Of a stretch of 64,000 nt of DNA, positions 34,631-41,726 are shown in pieces. The notes under the pieces are model-generated. The model saw nothing but the letters and a program-made list of their open reading frames with translations, was not told the origin of the DNA and did not search any database. This DNA comes from Streptomyces sp. RKAG293 (GTDB lineage Bacteria; Actinomycetota; Actinomycetes; Streptomycetales; Streptomycetaceae): the NCBI RefSeq assembly GCF_023701745.1, contig NZ_JAJOZB010000001.1:5369501-5433500 (forward strand), written 5' to 3'. How positions within the stretch are numbered: position 1 is the first letter of the stretch; every line of letters begins with the position of its first letter. The position numbers and the translations under genes are program-made.

Positions 34631-35404
34631 CTACTGCGGCCCGTACTTGCGGCCCGTCCTGGAGGTGACCCCGCCGAGCAGGCCGCGCGGCGCCAGCTTC
34701 ACCAGGCCCATCAGCGTCTTGTACCTCGGGTCCGGCACGGACAGCGTCCTGCCGCGAGCCAGGTCCTTCAGCGCCGCCGCGACCAGCTTGTCCGCGTCCA
34801 GCCACATCCAGCCCGGGATGTTGTCCGTCCCCATCCCGGCACGCTCATGGAATTCGGTCCGTACGAAGCCCGGGCAGAGCGCCATCAGCCGTACGCCGGT
34901 CCCCGCCAGATCCTTCGACGCGCCCTGCGTGAACTGCACGACCCACGCCTTGCTCGCCCCGTACGTCCCGCGCGGCACGAAGGCGGCGACCGACGCGACG
35001 TTCACCACGCCGCCACGTCCCCGCTCCCGCATGCCGTCCGCCGCCGCGCTCGTCAGCCGCAGCACGGCCTCGCAGTGCACCTTGAGCATGGTCAGCTCAT
35101 CGGCCATCGAGACCTCGAGATAGCGCCCCTTGTTGCCGAACCCGGCGTTGTTGATCAGCAGATCCACCGCCTGGGCCCGGTCCGCGAGCCGTGCCTCGAC
35201 GGCCGCGATCCCGTCGTCCCGCGACAGATCGGCGGAGAGCACCTCCGCCTCGATGCCGTGCCGGTCGTGCAGTTCGGCCGCCTGCTTACGCAGCCGCTCG
35301 GCGTCCCGGGCCACCAGCACCAGGTTGTGCCCGTCAGCCGCGAGCCGGCGCGCGAAGGCGGCGCCGATCCCTGCCGTCGAGCCGGTGATCAGTGAAGTCG
35401 TCAT
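34631..35404 (-). CDS. Short-chain dehydrogenase/reductase
   Basis: A 257-aa SDR. The cofactor motif TGSTAGIGAAFA is at the N-terminus and an Arg in VLVARDAERL suggests NADP(H). LINNAGFGN and the catalytic Tyr-Lys in YGASKAW are present, with the Ser in VASVAAF. It resembles DltE-like SDRs of unknown substrate. It starts 9 nt after the upstream MOSC gene and is probably the last gene of a three-gene unit. Confidence 0.9.
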   Translation of the reverse strand: MTTSLITGSTAGIGAAFARRLAADGHNLVLVARDAERLRKQAAELHDRHGIEAEVLSADLSRDDGIAAVEARLADRAQAVDLLINNAGFGNKGRYLEVSMADELTMLKVHCEAVLRLTSAAADGMRERGRGGVVNVASVAAFVPRGTYGASKAWVVQFTQGASKDLAGTGVRLMALCPGFVRTEFHERAGMGTDNIPGWMWLDADKLVAAALKDLARGRTLSVPDPRYKTLMGLVKLAPRGLLGGVTSRTGRKYGPQ

Positions 35405-35413
35405 GCCATGAAG

Positions 35414-36064
35414 TTAGCCGAGCCGCTTGCGGATCGATTCCGCGTACGACCTGTTGATCAGATCGATCGCCACCAGCGTCCGCGGCAGCAGCTCCGACTC
35501 CGTCGTCATCGCCCGGAACAGGAACTCGACGGTCACCTCGTGATCGGGCCGCGACAGCACGGTGATCCCGTCACCCGCCCGCACCGCACCCGGCTCGACG
35601 ACCCGCAGGAAGGCACCGGGCCGGCGGTCCTGGGTGAAGCGCTTGACCCACCCCTTCTCGTCCATCCACCCGGCGAAGGTGCGGCACGGTATCCGCGGCG
35701 AGGTCACCTCCAGCACCACCTCACCGACGCGCCAGCGCTCCCCGATCACCGCGGAGTTGACCTTCACCCCGGCCGTCGTGAAGTTCTCCCCGAACACCCC
35801 GCTGGGCAGCTCCCGCCCGAGCACCCCCTCCCAGCGGTCCAGATCCTCCCGCGCGAACGCGTACACGGCCTGGTCGTCCCCGCCGTGGAACCGCCGGTCG
35901 ATGATGTCGTCGCCCGCCACACCGCTGCCCGCCACGCCCTGCGGCCCGGGGTCGGCCACCGCCACCGGGCCGTCGACGGGCCGTTTGTCGATCCCGGTCG
36001 TCCCACGGTCCGAGTAGTCGACGGCCATCAGACGGCCGATGTTGAGTGACAGGAGTCGCGACAT
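35414..36064 (-). CDS. MOSC domain protein, copy 1
   Basis: A 216-aa MOSC protein, the fold of the molybdenum-cofactor sulfurase C-terminus and of YiiM-like enzymes, which bind a sulfur on a conserved Cys. That Cys is in TSPRIPCRTFAGW. DRRFHGGDDQAVYAFARED and SGVFGENFTT are family blocks. ATG 36064 is preceded by AAGGTG 8 nt upstream; a GTG at 36073 is also in frame. It follows a paralogous MOSC gene by 10 nt. Confidence 0.88.
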   Translation of the reverse strand: MSRLLSLNIGRLMAVDYSDRGTTGIDKRPVDGPVAVADPGPQGVAGSGVAGDDIIDRRFHGGDDQAVYAFAREDLDRWEGVLGRELPSGVFGENFTTAGVKVNSAVIGERWRVGEVVLEVTSPRIPCRTFAGWMDEKGWVKRFTQDRRPGAFLRVVEPGAVRAGDGITVLSRPDHEVTVEFLFRAMTTESELLPRTLVAIDLINRSYAESIRKRLG

Positions 36065-36074
36065 GGAAAGCACC

Positions 36075-36740
36075 TTACGTTCGCGGCCCCCGCCCGGCGA
36101 CCCTCCGGCGGATCCGCTCCAGATCCCCGGCGGGCAGCGCGTCCGCGACGACCAGCCGCGGCAGCAGCTCCGGCTCGGCGGTCAGCGCCCGGAACGCCAG
36201 CGCGACCGTCACCTCGTGCTCCGGCCGCCCGACGACCTCCACCGCGTCCCCCGCACTGATCTCGCCCGCCGAGACGACCCGCAGATACGCCCCGGGCACC
36301 GCGGCGGCGGTGAACCGCTTGAGCCATCCCGGCCGGTCCAGCCAGCCCTCGAACGTCACACACGGAATCCGCGGACACGACACCTCCAGCACCACCCCGC
36401 CCCCCACCCGCCACCGCTCCCCGATGAGCGCGCCGTTCACATCCACCCCGGACGTCGTGAGGTTCTCCCCGAACACCCCGTTGGGCAGCTCGCGCCCGAG
36501 CTCCTCCTCCCACCCGTCGAGATCCTCCCGGGCGTACGCGTACACGGCCTGATCGTTTCCCCCGTGATGCTTCACGTCATAGACCCGGTCCCCGGCCAGC
36601 CCCACGGCCCCGGTCCCCTTGGCCCCGGGCGCCACCACGGCCACCGGACCGGTCACGGGACGCTTGTCGATGCCGGTGGAGGCGATCCCCTTCCAGGGAT
36701 TGGCCTGCGGCCGGCCGACGTTGACAGAGAGCAGCAGCAT
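36075..36740 (-). CDS. MOSC domain protein, copy 2
   Basis: A 221-aa MOSC protein paralogous to its downstream neighbour. Matching blocks are TGIDKRPV, KHHGGNDQAVYAYARED, NGVFGENLTTSGVDVNG and the sulfur-carrier Cys in SCPRIPCVTFEGW. The two proteins align along their whole length but differ at many positions, so this is an old tandem duplication. It heads the MOSC-MOSC-SDR unit on the minus strand. Confidence 0.88.
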   Translation of the reverse strand: MLLLSVNVGRPQANPWKGIASTGIDKRPVTGPVAVVAPGAKGTGAVGLAGDRVYDVKHHGGNDQAVYAYAREDLDGWEEELGRELPNGVFGENLTTSGVDVNGALIGERWRVGGGVVLEVSCPRIPCVTFEGWLDRPGWLKRFTAAAVPGAYLRVVSAGEISAGDAVEVVGRPEHEVTVALAFRALTAEPELLPRLVVADALPAGDLERIRRRVAGRGPRT

Positions 36741-37038
36741 CCTTCGACGATATGCGCCGGGGACGCGGATACGTCAGCCCCCGCCACACGCCTGCCGGCG
36801 GGGGTGCGGGTACGTGGGCCGCAGCAGACCGTTGCGCCTGCGGGCGGGCTTTTCCCCACCCACCCGCCCATTGCCGGCAGGGGCGGACGTACATCGGCAC
36901 CTGCGGGCCGGTTGTGACGTGAGGGGGACGGGGCCGCAGGTGGGGGGTTCGAAATGCTGCCGAGCTATTTGTGAGCCGCCAGGCTCGTAAATAGTCGATT
37001 TCGAACCCCCCACCGGAGGACCCGGCCCCCGACCCCCG
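36741..37038. other. Intergenic region with palindromes, no gene seen
   Basis: This 298-nt stretch lies upstream of the MOSC pair and downstream of the aminotransferase gene, both on the minus strand. It holds a GC-rich hairpin (arms 36842-36848 and 36863-36869 around CTTTTCCCCACCCA), of a kind I associate with dispersed Streptomyces intergenic repeats, and a 76-nt nested inverted repeat listed separately. No reading frame with coding character is present. Confidence 0.6.
36939..37014. terminator. 76-nt nested inverted repeat
   Basis: Outer arms 36939-36955 and 36998-37014 are perfectly complementary over 17 bp. Inside, CTATTT pairs with AAATAG and GAGCC with GGCTC around the loop GCCA. It lies 25 nt downstream of the aminotransferase stop on the minus strand and is probably its terminator. 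The GGTTCGAA sequence recalls a tRNA T-arm, but no tRNA fold exists. Confidence 0.65.
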
Positions 37039-38118
37039 TCACCCCGCCCGCAGAACCCCCAGCACCCGCTCCACATCAGCAGACGCGTTGTACAAGTGAA
37101 ACGCGAACCGCAGACTCCCCGCCCGCGCCGCCAACTCCACCCCCGCCTCCACCAACCGCTCCGCCACCCCGCCCGGCAACCCCGGAACCGACACGATCGC
37201 CGACCCGCCCTCCCCGATCGCCGGGAACCCCAACTCCGCCACCCCGTCCCGGAACGCCGTAGCCAGCGACACGTCGTGGTGGAAGATCGCCTCCACCCCC
37301 ACCTCCTCGATCAGCGTCAGCGACTCCGCCACCGCCACGAATCCCAGGTACGCCGGCGACGCGTCGAACTGCCGTGCCGTCGTCGCCAGTCGGGCGATCG
37401 GGCCGTAGCACTCGGCCCATGGGTCGTCCCCCGCGTACCAGCCGGCGAACGCGGGGGAGAGGCCGTCTTCCGTGCCGGGGCGGACGGTGAGGAAGGAGAC
37501 GCCGTGTGCGCCGAGGAGCCACTTGAAGGAGCCGCAGACGAGGTAGTCGTAGTCGTCGGCGCGCAGGGGGAGCCAGCCGGCCGCCTGGGTGGCGTCGACG
37601 AGGGTGCGGGTGCCGTGGGCGGCGGCCGCGGCGCGGATCGCCGGGAGGTCGGCGACGCGGCCGTCGGCCGACTGGACGGCGCTGACGGCGACGAGCGCCG
37701 TGCCCGGCCGCACCTCGGCCGCCAGGCCGGCCAGCGGGACGGAGCGCAGGGCCAGGTCGCCGCGGCCGGCGAACGGGTTCACCAGGGAGCTGAAGTCGCC
37801 GTCGGCGACGAGCACTTCGGCGCCTGACGGCAGCGCCGCGGCGATCTTGCCGACGCTCGTGGAGACGGTCGAGCCGATGGCGACCCGTTCGACGGAGGTG
37901 GACAGCAGCCGGGCGAAGGACGCGCGGGCGGCGCCGACCGCGGCCTCGTACCGGTCGAGGGGCGGCCGCCCGGCGGCCCAGTCGTCGACGGCGGTGCGCA
38001 GGGCTTCGGCCGTCCGGGTGGGCGGCAGCCCCATGGTGGCGGTGTTGAGGTACGTGATGCCCGGCGCGATCGCGGAGAACGCGTCGCCGGCCGGCCCGGC
38101 GTTCGGTAGGGAGTCCAT
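37039..38118 (-). CDS. Class V aminotransferase-fold PLP enzyme
   Basis: A 359-aa PLP enzyme of the class V aminotransferase / cysteine desulfurase-like superfamily. It shows YLNTATMGLPP at the N-terminus, VDATQAAGWLPL (PLP-binding Asp) and the Schiff-base Lys in CGSFKWLLGAHG. No cysteine-loop typical of desulfurases is evident, so an aminotransferase or lyase role is more likely. ATG 38118 is preceded by AGGAGG very close to the start. It is divergent from a LysR gene 84 nt away. Confidence 0.88.
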   Translation of the reverse strand: MDSLPNAGPAGDAFSAIAPGITYLNTATMGLPPTRTAEALRTAVDDWAAGRPPLDRYEAAVGAARASFARLLSTSVERVAIGSTVSTSVGKIAAALPSGAEVLVADGDFSSLVNPFAGRGDLALRSVPLAGLAAEVRPGTALVAVSAVQSADGRVADLPAIRAAAAAHGTRTLVDATQAAGWLPLRADDYDYLVCGSFKWLLGAHGVSFLTVRPGTEDGLSPAFAGWYAGDDPWAECYGPIARLATTARQFDASPAYLGFVAVAESLTLIEEVGVEAIFHHDVSLATAFRDGVAELGFPAIGEGGSAIVSVPGLPGGVAERLVEAGVELAARAGSLRFAFHLYNASADVERVLGVLRAG

Positions 38119-38202
38119 GCCTCCTGAGCCTGCCGCGCTCCGCTCTCAAAGTCCACGACCAATAACTTCCAGGTATCTCCAAGCATCGCTTATGGTTGGA
38201 GG
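38119..38202. promoter_or_regulatory. Divergent LysR control region
   Basis: The 84-nt gap between the aminotransferase gene and the LysR gene contains an AT-rich core for this genome (38160-38195), flanked by ATAAC at 38161-38165 and GCTTAT at 38188-38193. LysR regulators usually bind T-N11-A sites in such divergent gaps and control the neighbour. The exact operator is not clear. Confidence 0.4.
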
Positions 38203-39108
38203 ATGATCGAGGCACGTCATCTCAGGGTGCTCCGCGCCGTGGCCAGGACCGGTTCGTTCTCCGCCGCCGCCCGGGAGCTGGGCTGTACCCAGCCCGCAGT
38301 CAGCCAGCAGATGAAGGCGCTGGAGCTGTCCGCCGGGACCACCCTGCTGATCAGGACCGGCCGGGAGATGCGGCTGACGGAGGCCGGCGAGGCGCTGGTC
38401 CGGCACGCGGCCGGGATCCTGGCGGGCCTGACGGCCGCCGAGGAGGAGGTCGCGGCCATCGCGGGGCTGCGCGCGGGACGGGTGCGGCTGTCGTCGTTCC
38501 CGTCGGGCAGTTCGACGCTGGTGCCCACCGCGGTCGCGGGGATGCGCGCGGCGCACCCCGGCACGAAGATCTCGCTGGTCGAGGCGGAGCCGCCGAAGTC
38601 CGTGGAGATGCTCCGTGCGGGGGACTGCGACATCACGCTGGCGTTCCGGTACGTGGATCTGCCGACGCCGGCGGAGGAGCAGTGGGACGACCTGGTCGTC
38701 CGGCCGCTGCTGACCGACCGGCTGGTCGGCCTGGTGCCCGCCGGGCACCGGCTCGCGGCCGGGGACCGGCCGGTGCGCATCGAGGAACTGGCGGAGGAGG
38801 AGTGGATCGCGGGCTGCCCGCGCTGCCGCCGCCATCTGGTGGAGGTGTGCGAGCGCGCCGGGTTCACCCCGCGCATCGACTTCGCGACGGACGACTACCC
38901 GGCGGTGGTGGGTCTGGTCGCGGCCGGGCTCGGGGTGGCGGTGCTGCCCGAGCTGGCGCTGGAGGCGGTGCGCCCCAAGGGCGTCGCGGTGCTGGAGGTG
39001 CTTCCGGCCGTGCAGCGTGAGGTGGTGGCCCTCACGCTGCCCGACCTGGCCCATGTGCCGGCCGTGGACATGATGCTCGGCCGGCTCGCGCGGGCGGGCC
39101 TGCGGTAG
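38203..39108 (+). CDS. LysR-family transcriptional regulator
   Basis: A 301-aa LysR regulator. The winged HTH occupies residues about 1-60 (MIEARHLRVLRAVARTGSFS, then LGCTQPAVSQQMKALE), followed by the two-lobed effector domain (LRAGRVRLSSFPSGSSTLV, LVAAGLGVAVLPELAL). ATG 38203 follows GGTTGGAGG. Its divergent neighbour, the class V aminotransferase gene, is the natural candidate target. Confidence 0.93.
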   Translation: MIEARHLRVLRAVARTGSFSAAARELGCTQPAVSQQMKALELSAGTTLLIRTGREMRLTEAGEALVRHAAGILAGLTAAEEEVAAIAGLRAGRVRLSSFPSGSSTLVPTAVAGMRAAHPGTKISLVEAEPPKSVEMLRAGDCDITLAFRYVDLPTPAEEQWDDLVVRPLLTDRLVGLVPAGHRLAAGDRPVRIEELAEEEWIAGCPRCRRHLVEVCERAGFTPRIDFATDDYPAVVGLVAAGLGVAVLPELALEAVRPKGVAVLEVLPAVQREVVALTLPDLAHVPAVDMMLGRLARAGLR

Positions 39109-39340
39109 GTGCAGGGCGTCACACCTGCCCTGCCCAGCCACCTGCCCTGCCCTGCCCGGCCCGGCCACCTGCCCTGCCCGGCCACCTGCCCTGCCCGGCC
39201 CGGCAGGCACAGCTGTGCCCGTAGCCGCGCGGAGAACTGCGGAAGCCGCGCGGACGAGTGCGGAAGCCGCGCACCATAGGCGCCGAAGAGGCGCGAGACG
39301 CGCCGAAGACGCGCCCAAGACGCGCCGAAGAAACGATTCT
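39109..39340. repeat. Three adjacent tandem-repeat tracts
   Basis: Between the convergent LysR and whiD stops lie three unrelated short tandem repeats: four imperfect copies of a unit beginning ACCTGCCCTGCCC (starting 39123, 39140, 39167 and 39184), a 21-bp unit with GCCGCGCGGA (39221-39241, 39242-39262, then partial), and three 11-bp units GACGCGCCGAA (39297-39307, 39308-39318 with one change, 39319-39329). No gene is evident. Confidence 0.75.
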
Positions 39341-39649
39341 TCAGTTCGTCGGCTGCATGGTGAGCAGCCGGTGCCGCGAGCGGCCCATCATCTCTTCGCG
39401 CTCGTCCTCCGTCAGCCCGCCCCACACTCCGTAGGGCTCCCGGACGGCCAGCGCGTGCGTCGCGCACTCCGCGCGTACCGGGCACCGCATGCAGACCTCC
39501 TTCGCGGAGGCCTCGCGGGCGCTTCGGGCGGCGCCGCGCTCGCCTTCTGGGTGGAAGAACAGGGAGCTGTCGACGCCGCGGCAAGCCGCGACGAGCTGCC
39601 AGTCCCATAGATCGGCGTTCGGGCCCGGAAGGCGGGAGAAGTCTGCCAT
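39341..39649 (-). CDS. whiD: WhiB-family iron-sulfur regulator WhiD
   Basis: WhiD (102 aa here) is a [4Fe-4S] protein needed for late sporulation and spore maturation in Streptomyces. The cluster ligands Cys23, Cys53, Cys56 and Cys62 are spaced as in S. coelicolor WhiD, and the GVWGG turn precedes the basic C-terminus. The N-terminus MADFSRLPGPNADLWDW is distinctive. To my recollection S. coelicolor WhiD is about 10 residues longer at the C-terminus. It is divergent from bldM, as expected. ATG 39649 follows GAGGGGATGAGCA. Confidence 0.9.
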   Translation of the reverse strand: MADFSRLPGPNADLWDWQLVAACRGVDSSLFFHPEGERGAARSAREASAKEVCMRCPVRAECATHALAVREPYGVWGGLTEDEREEMMGRSRHRLLTMQPTN

Positions 39650-39760
39650 TGCTCATCCCCTCGAAGGGTGTGTTGAGGAGCCAGGGTCCTGTCCGGTCGA
39701 TGCCCGGACCGTCCGAGGCCGGTCGCTGCCGGCTGGACACGCTCCAGGTGCTCTCGACCG

Positions 39761-39785
39761 TACATCTACTGTCTAAGTAGATGTA
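39761..39785. promoter_or_regulatory. 25-bp AT-rich palindrome upstream of whiD
   Basis: TACATCTACT (39761-39770), spacer GTCTA, then AGTAGATGTA (39776-39785) are perfect 10-bp inverted arms in an unusually AT-rich patch, 112 nt upstream of the whiD start. The form suits a dimeric repressor or activator site. It does not match the BldD or BldM site patterns I know. Confidence 0.65.
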
Positions 39786-39974
39786 AATATGACTCATCAC
39801 AAATTTAGCCGCGAACACCGTGCAATGCGCCAAAGAGCATCCGAATAGTGCAAACTCCGACATAGGACCCGTTCGGCGGGATGCGTGTCCGGCAAGTGGG
39901 CGCGCGAAGTGCTTCCGGGTCCGATCCCAGTGCGCCCTCTGGACCTGCGATGCGGCTGATCCGTATTCGTTCCC

Positions 39975-39987
39975 TCACGTAGAGTGC
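39975..39987 (+). promoter_or_regulatory. Possible BldD box
   Basis: TCACGTAGAGTGC matches the BldD half-site pattern TNACNCWGNGTNA at 7 of 9 fixed positions. bldM is a known BldD target in other streptomycetes, and the site lies just upstream of the bldM promoter. Confidence 0.4.
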
Positions 39988-40007
39988 TGGCTATGGCAGC
40001 CAAACTC

Positions 40008-40035
40008 CGTAACTCTTTCGAGTGAGGGTCGTTGA
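40008..40035 (+). promoter_or_regulatory. Sigma-BldN-type promoter of bldM
   Basis: CGTAAC at 40008-40013 and CGTTGA at 40030-40035, separated by 16 nt, match the -35 and -10 pattern reported for the developmental ECF sigma factor BldN, whose best-known target is bldM. The leader to bldM would be about 115 nt. Confidence 0.75.
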
Positions 40036-40157
40036 GAGTGCGGAAGTGGTTGGCGGACGAACGATTCGGGCAGGTGCCCGACGCCGTCAGCCCCAACGGT
40101 GAAGTTTCGTACAGCCTGGAGGCTCAACGTGACGCGGTTCAGCTGCGGAGGGCGGGC

Positions 40158-40769
40158 ATGACTTCCGTCCTCGTCTGTGACGACTCCCCGCTCGCCCGAG
40201 AGGCCCTGCGCCGCGCGGTCGCGACCGTGCCCGGCGTCGAGCGTGTAACGACCGCGGCCAACGGCGAGGAAGTCCTCCGCCGCTGGGGCGCCGACCGCTC
40301 GGACCTCATTCTCATGGATGTCCGGATGCCCGGCCTCGGCGGTGTCGAGACCGTGCGCCGGCTGCTCTCGGCGGACCCGGGCGCCCGCATCATCATGCTC
40401 ACCGTCGCCGAGGACCTGGACGGCGTGGCGCTCGCCGTCGCGGCCGGTGCCCGGGGGTACCTGCACAAGGACGCCTCGCGCGCCGAACTGCGGGCCACCG
40501 TCACCCAGGCGCTCGCCGACCCGACCTGGCGGCTGGCCCCGCGCCGGCTGCGCTCCGCCGAGATGGGCGCCGCGCCGACCCTGACCGCGCGCGAGATCCA
40601 GGTGCTCGAAGGCATGAGCCATGGACGGTCCAACGCCGAGATCGGCCGCGAGCTGTTCCTCTCCGAGGACACCGTCAAGACGCACGCCCGGCGGCTGTTC
40701 AAGAAACTCGGTGCATCGGACCGGGCCCACGCCGTGGCGCTCGGGTTCCGCTGGGGCCTGGTCCGCTAG
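40158..40769 (+). CDS. bldM: Atypical orphan response regulator BldM
   Basis: BldM (203 aa) controls aerial hyphae and sporulation genes as a homodimer or as a heterodimer with WhiI. The receiver domain has Asp8, Asp9 and Asp54 (LILMDVRMPG), and the LuxR-type HTH is at about residues 140-203 (LTAREIQVLEGMSHGRSNAEI). Work on BldM in other Streptomyces indicates that phosphorylation of Asp54 is not required. ATG 40158 has GGAGGGCGGGC upstream and gives the known length. An upstream in-frame start would overlap the sigma-BldN promoter. Confidence 0.93.
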   Translation: MTSVLVCDDSPLAREALRRAVATVPGVERVTTAANGEEVLRRWGADRSDLILMDVRMPGLGGVETVRRLLSADPGARIIMLTVAEDLDGVALAVAAGARGYLHKDASRAELRATVTQALADPTWRLAPRRLRSAEMGAAPTLTAREIQVLEGMSHGRSNAEIGRELFLSEDTVKTHARRLFKKLGASDRAHAVALGFRWGLVR

Positions 40770-40983
40770 GGCCATGCGCGGTGGGCTTACGGGTGGAGCC
40801 GCCCCGCTCGTACCGGTTTCCCGAGCGAGGACGCATGCTTGACGTATGGACTTCCTCGGGGATCGGCGGGCGGGGCAGCGGGGGGACGCCGTGAAGGCGG
40901 CCGACGCCCCCGCGCATAACGCTTCGGTGCACAAGGACTCACGCGATGCGGCAGAACGTCCTGCGGCCATGCACCATGGACCG

Positions 40984-41613
40984 ATGCGAGACGAGGCCAA
41001 CGGCGACAACGCAGCCTTCGGCGCCCTCGTCCGCCGTGCGGTCGATGGTGACGAGCAGGCGACCCATGACCTGCTGGCCCTGGTGCACCCGTTGGCCGAG
41101 CGGTATTGCCGCGGCCGTTTGTCCCGGTTGCCCGGTGATGCTCGTCACTTCGTGGACGACCTCGCCCAGGAGGTCTGCCTCGCCGTGCTGTGCGCGCTGC
41201 CGCGCTATCGCGACCAGGGGCGGCCGTTCGAGGCCTTCGTCTTCGCCATCGCCGCCCATAAGGTCGCGGATCTGCAGCGGGCCGCCATGCGCGGCCCGGG
41301 CAGTACCGCCGTGCCCTCCGACGAGATGCCGGAGAAGCCGGACGACTCGCTCGGCCCCGAGGAGCGCGCGCTGCTCAGCAGTGACGCGGCCTGGGCCAAG
41401 AAGCTGCTCGCCAACCTTCCCGAGCACCAGCGGGAACTGGTGCTGCTGCGGGTCGCGGTCGGCCTCAGCGCCGAGGAGACCGGGCAGGTGCTGGGGATGT
41501 CGCCCGGAGCCGTCCGGGTCGCCCAGCACCGTGCCCTCAGCAGGCTGCGCGCCATCGCGGAGGAGTCCGCGGAGGCTTCGACCGGCGGCGATCCCCGAGG
41601 TCTCAGCGCGTAG
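40984..41613 (+). CDS. shbA: ECF sigma factor of the ShbA type
   Basis: A 209-aa ECF sigma factor. Region 2 is DDLAQEVCLAVLCALPRYRDQGRPFEAFVFAIAAHKVADLQR (quoted in parts as DDLAQEVC and IAAHKVADLQ), and region 4 is LGMSPGAVRVAQHRALSRLR. ShbA, studied in S. griseus, directs transcription of the principal sigma gene hrdB, and lies beside bldM and guaB as here. The start is set at ATG 40984 (MRDEANGDNAAFG); in-frame ATGs at 40846 and 40969 would add residues unlike the family. No anti-sigma gene is adjacent. Confidence 0.85.
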   Translation: MRDEANGDNAAFGALVRRAVDGDEQATHDLLALVHPLAERYCRGRLSRLPGDARHFVDDLAQEVCLAVLCALPRYRDQGRPFEAFVFAIAAHKVADLQRAAMRGPGSTAVPSDEMPEKPDDSLGPEERALLSSDAAWAKKLLANLPEHQRELVLLRVAVGLSAEETGQVLGMSPGAVRVAQHRALSRLRAIAEESAEASTGGDPRGLSA

Positions 41614-41726
41614 AGCCCGTCCCAGCGCCAGTGGTGCTCCCCGGGGTCCCGGCTTCGTCGCCGGGAATGCCCGTGGAGTCCACTAGCATTGAACAACTCG
41701 CCGGGCAAGACCATTGGGAAGGTGTC

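Larger units (their letters stand above)
39650..40157. promoter_or_regulatory. whiD-bldM divergent control region
   Basis: This 508-nt stretch carries no gene. It contains a 25-bp AT-rich palindrome near 39761-39785, an AT-rich segment up to about 39812, a possible BldD box at 39975-39987 and a sigma-BldN-type promoter at 40008-40035, each listed separately. Developmental control of both genes is expected to converge here. Confidence 0.7.

Noticed and set aside
36939..37014. tRNA-like sequence with GGTTCGAA
   Set aside because: The motif lies on one arm of a perfect inverted repeat. There is no acceptor, D or anticodon arm in cloverleaf order.
39123..39331. CRISPR array
   Set aside because: The units are 11-27 bp and contiguous, with no unique spacers and no cas genes nearby.
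39789..39848. 19-codon frame in the whiD-bldM gap
   Set aside because: Too short, lacks a ribosome binding site and lies in an AT-rich regulatory segment.
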